Of a stretch of DNA of 22,744 nucleotides, positions 17,017 through 22,744 are shown piece by piece (the first letter of the stretch is position 1; every line of letters begins with the position of its first letter). This DNA comes from RI-283 sp964487925 (GTDB taxonomy: Bacteria; Pseudomonadota; Gammaproteobacteria; SZUA-140). The position numbers were made by a program, and so were the translations under genes. The DNA is taken from positions 1 through 22,744 of the forward strand of contig CAZASZ010000030.1 in NCBI GenBank assembly GCA_964487925.1, in the 5' to 3' direction. The notes below the pieces were generated by a model. That model saw only the letters and a list, made by a program, of their open reading frames with translations, searched no databases and was not told where the DNA came from.

Positions 17017-17811
17017 ATGGAATTCGTCTGCCCCAATTGTCAGCAGGCCAACGAGATCAGCGGCCTCTCGGGCACCGGTGGACAATACGCTGTCGACTGC
17101 CCTTATTGCCACCACGGTTTCACGATCCAGATCGACATCCAGGCCATCCCGGATGAGGAGGACGTCGTCGAAGACGTAGCGACTGCGGCCGCCGACGATC
17201 AACCGGAAGCCGAACCAAAGCCAGAGTCCAACCTGGGCCTCGCATCGGGCTCCGACTTTGGACGGCCGACGATAAAATTGCCCGAGGAGGCACGGCTCGC
17301 GGGACTGGATCACAGCGATGCGGTCCAGCCACGATCACGCACCCCGGCACGGTTCTTCGGTGGATTGATGAGTCTCGCACTGCTGGCGCTGTTGGTACTT
17401 CAACAGGCCTATTTTCGTCGTGATGAGCTTGCTAACCACGACCGTCTACGGCCCTGGCTCGAACAGCTATGCCTGTACGCGAAGTGCACACTGGCCCCGC
17501 GCCGCGACCTCAAGCACCTTCGCATCGGTCGCCCCGACGTTCACCTGAATGACCGTTTCCAGAACGTCCTCGATGCGAGCGTCACCATCCGCAATGAGGC
17601 CGGATTCGCCCAGGCCCTGCCGGATCTCGAACTCAGCTTCTTCGATCTAGATCACCATCTGATCGCCTGGCGTCGCTTCGAACCGGGCGAATACCTCGAC
17701 ACACAGGTGAGCCCCGCGACAATTATCCCCGCCAATGGCTCCTTGCTAGCGCGGGTACATATCGTTGATCCCGGCGCCAAGGCCATGGGATTCGAGTTTA
17801 AGGCCCAATGA
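17017..17811 (+). CDS. Zinc-ribbon and DUF3426 domain membrane protein
   Basis: A 264-residue protein with an N-terminal zinc ribbon (Cys5/Cys8 in CPNC and Cys28/Cys31 in CPYC), a low-complexity acidic linker (about 45-75), one transmembrane helix (about 113-130, GGLMSLALLALLVLQQAY) and a C-terminal DUF3426 domain (about 135-264, including RPWLEQLCLYAKCTLAPRRD and PDLELSFFD). The zinc ribbon would face the cytoplasm and DUF3426 the periplasm. Function is unknown. The ATG at 17017 is preferred over a TTG at 16978 because the zinc ribbon normally sits at the very N terminus. The usual downstream partners dusB and fis are absent; DUF971 follows instead. Confidence 0.9.
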   Translation: MEFVCPNCQQANEISGLSGTGGQYAVDCPYCHHGFTIQIDIQAIPDEEDVVEDVATAAADDQPEAEPKPESNLGLASGSDFGRPTIKLPEEARLAGLDHSDAVQPRSRTPARFFGGLMSLALLALLVLQQAYFRRDELANHDRLRPWLEQLCLYAKCTLAPRRDLKHLRIGRPDVHLNDRFQNVLDASVTIRNEAGFAQALPDLELSFFDLDHHLIAWRRFEPGEYLDTQVSPATIIPANGSLLARVHIVDPGAKAMGFEFKAQ

Positions 17812-17851
17812 CAACAGCAAGTAACGCTTGGCTTGCGCGAATACCGGCCAC

Positions 17852-17884
17852 CTTGTAACTTGTCACTCTTAACCTGTAACTGAC
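17852..17884. repeat. Degenerate tandem repeat related to CTTGTAAC
   Basis: Imperfect 7-8-bp units (CTTGTAA, CTTGTCA, CTCTTAAC, CTGTAACT) run through most of the 80-bp gap between the DUF3426 and DUF971 genes. It leaves no room for a clear terminator and may be a slippage-born simple repeat. Confidence 0.5.
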
Positions 17885-17891
17885 TTTACAT

Positions 17892-18275
17892 ATGCCCAAT
17901 CCAACTGACATCCGCCTGCACAAGACATCGAAGTGCCTGGAGCTGACCTTCGACGACGGCGCGCATTTTGATTTCAGTTGCGAATTCCTGCGTGTCCATT
18001 CGCCGTCGGCAGAGGTCCGCGGACATGGCGTCGGCCAGGAGGTCCTGCAGACCGGAAAAATCGGGGTCAATATCGCCGACATCGAACCTGTCGGTAGTTA
18101 TGCGATTCGACTGGTGTTCGACGATGGTCATAGTACCGGCCTCTATTCCTGGGACCTGCTCTACCGTTTTGGCCAAAATCAAGACGCCATGTGGCAACGT
18201 TATCTGAGCGCGCTCGATAAAGCCGGCGCCTCGCGCGAGGTCGACACAAGCACGGAGGCCCCTACCCATGATTGA
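17892..18275 (+). CDS. DUF971 (gamma-butyrobetaine hydroxylase N-terminal-like) protein
   Basis: A 127-residue protein consisting of a single DUF971 domain, also called GBBH-like N-terminal domain. Family blocks are PTDIRLHKTSKCLELTFDDG, FLRVHSPSAEVRGHG, EVLQTGKIGVNI, IEPVGSYAIRLVFDDGH, and GLYSWDLLY. The domain occurs at the N terminus of gamma-butyrobetaine hydroxylases and at the C terminus of plant HCF101-type iron-sulfur carriers; the stand-alone bacterial form has no assigned function that I know. The last residues before the stop are poorly conserved. It overlaps ubiE by 8 bp, so a link to ubiquinone synthesis or its iron-sulfur or oxygen chemistry is possible. No Shine-Dalgarno is visible before the ATG. 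Confidence 0.92.
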   Translation: MPNPTDIRLHKTSKCLELTFDDGAHFDFSCEFLRVHSPSAEVRGHGVGQEVLQTGKIGVNIADIEPVGSYAIRLVFDDGHSTGLYSWDLLYRFGQNQDAMWQRYLSALDKAGASREVDTSTEAPTHD

Positions 18276-19026
18276 CCGCCACGAGAGCGGACAGACCCAC
18301 TTCGGCTACAAACAGGTCCCGATTGAGGAGAAGAGACAGCGGGTGGGCGCCGTGTTCACGTCCGTCGCCCAGCGTTACGACATCATGAACGATGTCATGT
18401 CCTTGGGCATCCATCGACTCTGGAAGGCCCTGACCGTGCATATGGCCGGCGTCAAATCCGCACAGACCTGTCTCGATCTCGCCTCCGGCACGGGGGATAT
18501 CGCTGCCAGCCTGGCACGGGCCGTCGGCAGCCAAGGCCTGGTCGTGGCCAGCGATATCAACCGGGCAATGCTGTCCACGGGTCGAGACCGTCTGCTCGAC
18601 CGCGGCCTAATAGGTAACATCGACTACATCCAGGCAGATGCCGAGGACCTGCCCTTTGCCGACAACAGCTTCGATTGCGCTACTATGGCTTTCGGTCTAC
18701 GTAACGTGACCCACAAAGAGCGTGCGCTCGCAAGCCTGGCCCGGGTCCTCAAGCCCGGCGCGAAACTCTACGTCCTGGAGTTCTCAAAGCCGGTCTCGCC
18801 TTTGCTGTCCAGCATCTATGATCAATATTCCTTCAAGCTACTACCGGCAATGGGTAAGCTAATCGCCGGAGACGCGGATAGTTATCAATATCTCGCCGAG
18901 TCGATTCGCATGCACCCCGATCAGGACACCTTGAAGTCCATGATGTTGGCCTCGGGCTTCGATCATTGCGAATACCTCAACCTGTCCGGGGGCATCGTCG
19001 CCCTGCACCAAGCCTGCAAGTACTAG
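18268..19026 (+). CDS. ubiE: Ubiquinone/menaquinone C-methyltransferase UbiE
   Basis: UbiE adds the C-methyl group to the benzoquinol ring in ubiquinone synthesis and to demethylmenaquinol where menaquinone is made. The 252-residue protein has the family signature FGYKQVPIEEKRQRVGAVF (12-30), RYDIMNDVMSLGIHRLWK (36-53), SAM motif I LDLASGTGDIA (69-79), FGLRNV (142-147) and SIRMHPDQDTL (212-222). The ATG lies inside the end of the DUF971 gene, with GGAGG 9 nt upstream. ubiJ follows after 14 bp. The ubiE-ubiJ-ubiB order is the usual gammaproteobacterial one. Confidence 0.98.
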   Translation: MIDRHESGQTHFGYKQVPIEEKRQRVGAVFTSVAQRYDIMNDVMSLGIHRLWKALTVHMAGVKSAQTCLDLASGTGDIAASLARAVGSQGLVVASDINRAMLSTGRDRLLDRGLIGNIDYIQADAEDLPFADNSFDCATMAFGLRNVTHKERALASLARVLKPGAKLYVLEFSKPVSPLLSSIYDQYSFKLLPAMGKLIAGDADSYQYLAESIRMHPDQDTLKSMMLASGFDHCEYLNLSGGIVALHQACKY

Positions 19027-19040
19027 GGGACCTCCCAAGC

Positions 19041-19649
19041 ATGTGGTTGGAATATCTGCTGACCGTCATTGAGTCGATCCTCAATCGCGTCCTCGCACTC
19101 GACCCAGTCGCCCATACGGCGATGGCGCGTCTGGCTGGCAAGGCTGTCGCGCTGGAGCTCACGGACTTCGACCGAACCATCTATCTGCGTCCGTGCCCGC
19201 AGGGCATCAATCTAACCCATGTCGCCCCCGACCACATCGATACCGCGTTGAGCGGGACCTGCATGGACTTCGTAGCCGCCACCCGTAAAGAACGTCGCGA
19301 CACCCCCTTGCGGATTAGCGGCGATGCGGACCTGGCGGCAAGCATCCAGGGCATCCTGGCGCGACTCGATATCGATTGGGAGGAAGAGCTTTCCCGCGTC
19401 TGTGGCGACGTCATGGCCCACGAGATCATGGGAAGGCTTCGGCGCATGGGCGCATGGTGTCGGGAGACCCAGTCAACGCTAACGACCGACCTGAGAGATT
19501 ACCTGGTCGAGGAATCCCACCTGATGCCGCATCCAATCGAGCTCGGGGACTTCACATCCGGGGTCGACCGACTGCGTGCCGACAGTGACCGCATTGAGGC
19601 ACGGATCGACCGCCTGCGTCGATGCCTCCAGCAAGCCGTGAAGGCCTGA
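19041..19649 (+). CDS. ubiJ: Ubiquinone biosynthesis accessory factor UbiJ
   Basis: UbiJ carries an SCP2-type lipid-binding domain and helps assemble the soluble ubiquinone-making complex. The 202-residue product starts at the ATG at 19041; the 25 residues upstream in the open frame are ubiE sequence. An SCP2-like domain covers about residues 15-115 (VAHTAMARLAGKAVALEL, LRISGDADLAASIQGIL), followed by EEELSRVCGDVMAHEI and a charged helical C-terminal segment (about 165-202) likely to form a coiled coil. Identification rests on these features and on its place between ubiE and ubiB. Its stop overlaps the ubiB ATG by one base (TGATG). Confidence 0.93.
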   Translation: MWLEYLLTVIESILNRVLALDPVAHTAMARLAGKAVALELTDFDRTIYLRPCPQGINLTHVAPDHIDTALSGTCMDFVAATRKERRDTPLRISGDADLAASIQGILARLDIDWEEELSRVCGDVMAHEIMGRLRRMGAWCRETQSTLTTDLRDYLVEESHLMPHPIELGDFTSGVDRLRADSDRIEARIDRLRRCLQQAVKA

Positions 19650-21202
19650 TGATCCGTCCCGGCCAAATTCTCCGTCTGCTCCATATCAACCAGGTATTGG
19701 TCCGCAATGGTCTCGACGAGATCGTGTTCGCGACCCACCTTTTCCGGCCATTCCGTCTCCTCATGTATGTGTTGCCATGGAACTGGTGGCGCCGAGATCG
19801 CCTGCCCCGCGCCGTTCGCCTACGCCAGACACTAGAAGAGCTGGGCCCTATTTTCATAAAATTCGGCCAGATTTTGTCCACCCGCCGCGATCTGCTACCC
19901 GATGACATCGCCGACGAACTGACCAAACTTCAGGATCAAGTACCGCCCTTTCCTGGATTACAAGCCCGCAAGATCGCCGAGCAGGCCTACGATTGCCCGC
20001 TGAATGAGATCTTTACCGAATTCGACGAGACGCCGCTGGCCTCGGCCTCGATCGCCCAGGTCCACACGGCCACGCTCAAGGGCGGCCGCAAAGTCGTCGT
20101 CAAGATCGTCCGCCCCAAGATCCGCAGGGTCATCCAACGTGACGTCGGTCTGCTCTACATCATCGCCGACCTCGCCGAGCGCTATTGGAGTGAAGGACAC
20201 AGACTCCGCCCACGCGCGGTCGTCGCCGAATTCGAGAAGACACTATTCGACGAACTTGACCTCATGCGCGAAGCCGCCAACGCATCCCAACTGAGACGCA
20301 ATTTCACCGACTCACCGATGCTCTACATCCCCGAGATCTACTGGCCTCAAACTCGTAACCAGGTCATGGTCATGGAACGCATCCACGGCATCCCGGTCAG
20401 CGATATCGAGGCGCTCAGGGACGCAGGGATCGACCTAAAACGGCTCTCTGAAATGGGTGTCGAGATCTTTTTCACCCAGGTCTTTTCGCACAACTTCTTC
20501 CATGCCGACATGCACCCAGGCAACATCTTCGTATCCAATGAAGGGCGATACATTGCGGTCGACTTCGGCATCATGGGCACGCTGAACCCCGAGGACCAGC
20601 GCTATCTGGCCGAGAACTTCCTGGCCTTCTTCAACCGCGACTATCAACGCGTCGCCGAGCTGCACGTCGAGTCCGGCTGGGTGCCCAAGGACACCCGCGT
20701 CGATGAATTCGAATCGGCAATCCGCAGCGTCTGCGAACCTATATTCGAACGCCCGCTCAAAGAGATCTCCTTCGGTCGCCTCTTGCTACACCTATTCCAG
20801 ACCGCACGCCGCTTCAATATGGAGATCCAGCCCCAGCTCGTGCTGCTGCAAAAGACCCTGCTCAACATCGAGGGCCTCGGCCGCCAGCTCTACCCCGACC
20901 TCGACCTCTGGCAGACCGCCAAGCCTTTCCTCGAGCGCTGGATGCACGACCACGTCGGCTACCGCGCCTTCCTGCGCACACTGAAAAAGACCGCGCCACA
21001 AGCGGCCGGCCAGTTGCCGCTGCTCCCCTCCATGATCTACGACACACTGCATCAGGCGCAGAATGGAACGCTGCGATTACAGTGGCAGTCAAAAGAACTC
21101 GGCGAGCTTCAAAAGCAGATTCGGCGGGGACAACTTCAGACGGTTGTTGCGATTCTGATTGGCGCGGTATTGATTAGTTTGAGCATTGTTTTTAGGGGCT
21201 AA
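19649..21202 (+). CDS. ubiB: UbiB, atypical protein-kinase-like ATPase for ubiquinone biosynthesis
   Basis: UbiB belongs to the ABC1/ADCK/UbiB family; it has ATPase activity and is thought to help extract or present ubiquinone intermediates at the membrane. The 517-residue protein has the KxGQ motif (Lys71-Phe-Gly-Gln74), the alanine-rich loop ASASIAQVHTA (131-141) in place of a kinase glycine loop, Lys152 in VVVKIVRP, HADMHPGN (285-292) and DFG (305-307). The C terminus has one hydrophobic segment (about 498-513), whereas E. coli UbiB (546 residues) ends with two. The ATG at 19649 overlaps the ubiJ stop; a frame extension of nine residues upstream is ubiJ sequence. It ends the plus-strand series; tat genes, often next, are absent. 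Confidence 0.98.
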   Translation: MIRPGQILRLLHINQVLVRNGLDEIVFATHLFRPFRLLMYVLPWNWWRRDRLPRAVRLRQTLEELGPIFIKFGQILSTRRDLLPDDIADELTKLQDQVPPFPGLQARKIAEQAYDCPLNEIFTEFDETPLASASIAQVHTATLKGGRKVVVKIVRPKIRRVIQRDVGLLYIIADLAERYWSEGHRLRPRAVVAEFEKTLFDELDLMREAANASQLRRNFTDSPMLYIPEIYWPQTRNQVMVMERIHGIPVSDIEALRDAGIDLKRLSEMGVEIFFTQVFSHNFFHADMHPGNIFVSNEGRYIAVDFGIMGTLNPEDQRYLAENFLAFFNRDYQRVAELHVESGWVPKDTRVDEFESAIRSVCEPIFERPLKEISFGRLLLHLFQTARRFNMEIQPQLVLLQKTLLNIEGLGRQLYPDLDLWQTAKPFLERWMHDHVGYRAFLRTLKKTAPQAAGQLPLLPSMIYDTLHQAQNGTLRLQWQSKELGELQKQIRRGQLQTVVAILIGAVLISLSIVFRG

Positions 21203-21249
21203 GGTTTCCTGAATAAATCACACAAGTATTATTTTTCAGTTGTAAAATT

Positions 21250-21684
21250 TTAGTCCCTCCGCGCCCATTTAATAAAAATTCCCCATACATACGTAGTCCG
21301 TTCAACAAGCGCACGGCCGGTAGCATACAAATTCAACCCTAGCTTTGTTGACACGGGCCAGGCGTTCTCGGCAACAAGCTTACCGATCACTTCCATGTCC
21401 ATGAAATTCGTTGCGACCAAGGTGTCTCCACTCTGGACGGACTGCTTTCGAAATGACATCTGCTCATCCAGAAACACACGTCCTCGGATATGGTACAACC
21501 CGAGGTCGAACGGGGGACTTTCCTCAACAACGCCCCATCGATATGGTTGCGGAAAAACCTGGCTGACCGCAATGTCATCCTCCGCATAGAGACCGAAGGG
21601 CTTCCCTATGGGCTGTTTTTGAATCCCAGGCTCTCCGGCCGTCGTCGCTACGGCAACGTAGGTTAGTACTTTGATGTTACTCAT
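21250..21684 (-). CDS. Hypothetical protein, 144 residues, no recognised family
   Basis: The ATG at 21684 has a strong AGGGGGAG ribosome-binding site 7 nt upstream (21692-21699), which supports real translation. The protein has no signal peptide and no transmembrane helix. It alternates short hydrophobic and polar stretches (VLTYVAVAT, GLYHIRGRVFL, LGLNLYATGRALV, TYVWGIFIKW) and so looks mostly beta-stranded. No enzymatic motif is visible. It converges with ubiB across a 47-bp gap. Its base composition is more AT-rich than the ubi genes, suggesting an accessory gene. I cannot assign a function. Confidence 0.65.
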   Translation of the reverse strand: MSNIKVLTYVAVATTAGEPGIQKQPIGKPFGLYAEDDIAVSQVFPQPYRWGVVEESPPFDLGLYHIRGRVFLDEQMSFRKQSVQSGDTLVATNFMDMEVIGKLVAENAWPVSTKLGLNLYATGRALVERTTYVWGIFIKWARRD

Positions 21685-21732
21685 CGTAAGACTCCCCCTT
21701 AAAATCCAACGCCGTGCCGATCAAGATCCAAT

Positions 21733-21855
21733 CTATTCCGCACCAGAGCGTGAAGCGCAGAGGAAAACAAAATGCGTAGCGGTTAATAGTAGCGCAACAA
21801 GTGACGGAGCAAATAATTTTTGTGCTAGTGATTGTTTCCTAGCCTCTACGTGCAA
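21733..21855 (-). CDS. Possible small membrane or signal-peptide ORF (40 codons, TTG start)
   Basis: A minus-strand frame from TTG (21855) to TAG (21733) would encode 40 residues: a charged start (HVEARK), then a hydrophobic run (LFAPSLVALLLTATHFVFLCA) and a short polar tail. It looks like a signal peptide or single helix. It lacks a good ribosome-binding site and has no ATG. It may be a small protein, the remnant of a degraded secreted protein, or chance. Confidence 0.22.
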   Translation of the reverse strand: MHVEARKQSLAQKLFAPSLVALLLTATHFVFLCASRSGAE

Positions 21856-21924
21856 TCATATTTCATCCGGTGCGACGCCCATTGGTCATTGCTTTAGAAG
21901 AAAATCGACCTTGACTAGGGAACT

Positions 21925-21950
21925 AAAAAGGGGCCTATACCACCACAGGC
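21925..21950 (-). terminator. Likely intrinsic terminator after the OmpA-domain gene
   Basis: In minus-strand RNA, GCCUGU (21945-21950) pairs with AUAGGC (21933-21938), giving six pairs including one G-U, around a 6-nt loop, followed by CCC and five U (21925-21929). It lies about 50 nt past the OmpA-domain stop codon. The stem is short, so strength is uncertain. Confidence 0.5.
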
Positions 21951-22000
21951 GGAGGGAGGAACCTACAGTGGCAACGCCCAAACAACGGAGACTGAAGCGA

Positions 22001-22744
22001 TCAGTCGTTTTGCGCCACCATGGAATCCATATAGGTGAACTCGACGCGGCGATTCGCCTGCAAATGCGTCGGGTCGGCCATCGGTATGTCGTCGCCCATA
22101 CCGTCAACAAGCAACTGCTCGCCGGAAACACCCGCCGCCAGCAAGATATAGGCGATGTTTAGCGCACGTTGCTCGCTTAAGTGCTGGTTGTAATCTTTGG
22201 CGCCGCGATTGTCGGCATGGCCACGGATTCGCAACACCATACTGGGATGCTGCTCCAGGTATCGGGCGTGCTGTATTAAAATGTCGTCGTCGCCCACGGC
22301 GGGCTTGTCACTATTGGTGTCGAAATAGAAGACCAGCTGGCGCGGAATCGAAACGATATCCTGCTTCTCTGCCGGCATGATATCTGTCTCCTCCACCAGT
22401 AGGCCACCTTCCGCCGAAATAAGATCGACATCTTGTTCTTCGGGCGGAGAAAGCGCTTCTACGGCAGGGACAATCATAGCCTCGTTAGGCACAACGTTTT
22501 CATCTATAGATGCTTCCGATACGTCGACAAACTGTTCCGTCACGGCGGCTTCGGCATCCATATCCACAGCATCGATTATGTCGTCCTGAAGCGCTTGCGA
22601 TTGATCCAATTCAGCGATGTAGCCATCCATCGTCGCGATCGCGGTTTGCACGGTATCATCCTGTTGCACCGCATCGGTTTTCACTACATCGTTTTTTGTC
22701 GTATCGATTTGGGCGACATCGGCTTGAGGCGGATCAGTTCTTAC
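22001..22744 (-). CDS. OmpA C-terminal (peptidoglycan-binding) domain protein, 5' end missing
   Basis: The frame is open from the window edge to a TGA at 22001, giving 247 visible residues; the GTG at 22684 is probably internal because acidic, same-style sequence continues upstream of it to the edge. The first 130 or so residues are a low-complexity linker rich in Asp, Glu, Val and Ala (for example DDIIDAVDMDAEAAVTEQF). The last 115 are an OmpA-like domain: LVFYFDTNSDKP, LRIRGHADNRGAKDYNQHLS, EQRALNIAYILLAAGV and NRRVEF. Asp178 (HADNRG) and Arg193 (SEQRA) in fragment numbering correspond to the residues that bind diaminopimelate in this family. It probably anchors an envelope protein to peptidoglycan. 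The missing N terminus would show whether it is a barrel, lipoprotein or membrane protein. Confidence 0.85.
   Translation of the reverse strand, partial: VRTDPPQADVAQIDTTKNDVVKTDAVQQDDTVQTAIATMDGYIAELDQSQALQDDIIDAVDMDAEAAVTEQFVDVSEASIDENVVPNEAMIVPAVEALSPPEEQDVDLISAEGGLLVEETDIMPAEKQDIVSIPRQLVFYFDTNSDKPAVGDDDILIQHARYLEQHPSMVLRIRGHADNRGAKDYNQHLSEQRALNIAYILLAAGVSGEQLLVDGMGDDIPMADPTHLQANRRVEFTYMDSMVAQND

Larger units (their letters stand above)
21685..22000. other. Intergenic region between the 144-residue hypothetical and the OmpA-domain gene
   Basis: These 316 bp contain a likely terminator of the OmpA-domain gene (21925-21950) and a weakly supported 40-codon minus-strand ORF (21733-21855). They must also contain the promoter of the hypothetical gene, for which I find no convincing -35/-10 pair. 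Composition is clearly AT-richer than the ubi genes. Confidence 0.5.

Noticed and set aside
21203..21249. Terminator between ubiB and the orphan gene
   Set aside because: CTGAA and TTCAG can pair (21209-21239), but the stem is short and AT-rich with mismatches, and no clean U-run follows; too weak to call.
21671..22162. Plus-strand 163-codon frame antisense to the OmpA-domain gene
   Set aside because: Composition resembles a random frame (many Ser, Arg and Cys), it has no motif, and it covers the likely terminator and the real gene on the other strand.

Overview
The window looks like chromosome of a ubiquinone-using gammaproteobacterium with a moderately high G+C content. The evidence is the gene set and order: ubiE-ubiJ-ubiB preceded by a DUF971 gene, recA-recX-alaS-lysC, prmA followed by a DUF3426 zinc-ribbon gene, and psd, dxs and pncC products that resemble the E. 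coli proteins. I cannot name a genus from sequence alone. Nearly everything is core metabolism and information processing. AT-richer, less recognisable DNA lies at both ends (about 1-580 and 21,200-22,744).

Layout. (1) 1-582: the 5' part of an unknown secreted protein gene on the minus strand, cut by the window edge, with its leader and a short tandem repeat. (2) 583-902: divergent tRNA-Asn(GTT) and tRNA-Arg(CCT), each with a good sigma70-like promoter. (3) 906-4562: pncC (-), psd (+) and a GAF-PAS-GGDEF-EAL cyclic-di-GMP protein (-) whose 3' end overlaps psd by 30 bp. (4) 4892-10816, minus strand: recA > recX > alaS > lysC > DUF1841, with stop/start overlaps at recA/recX and alaS/lysC. (5) 11151-16931, plus strand: dxs > queD-like > folE2 > spore-photoproduct-lyase-like radical SAM gene > short-chain dehydrogenase > prmA, mostly overlapping or closely spaced. 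(6) 17017-21202, plus strand: DUF3426 zinc-ribbon membrane protein, DUF971, ubiE, ubiJ, ubiB. (7) 21250-22744, minus strand: an unknown 144-residue protein, a doubtful 40-codon ORF, and an OmpA-domain protein with a long acidic linker, cut by the right edge.

How the genes work together. dxs makes DXP for isoprenoids, which supply the ubiquinone tail; UbiE, UbiJ and UbiB work on the ubiquinone head group. psd makes phosphatidylethanolamine. recA and recX form a recombination/repair pair. The least understood part is 13075-16003. There FolE2 (GTP to dihydroneopterin triphosphate) and a QueD/PTPS-like enzyme are followed by a radical-SAM protein and an SDR in overlapping frames. No queC, queE or queF is present. 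The radical-SAM protein has the SPL fold signature, but the two residues matching the SPL hydrogen-transfer Cys141 and Tyr99 of B. subtilis are Tyr and Phe. I read this as a candidate pterin-modifying pathway rather than spore-photoproduct repair or queuosine synthesis. This is inference from context and remembered reference sequences, not a database search.
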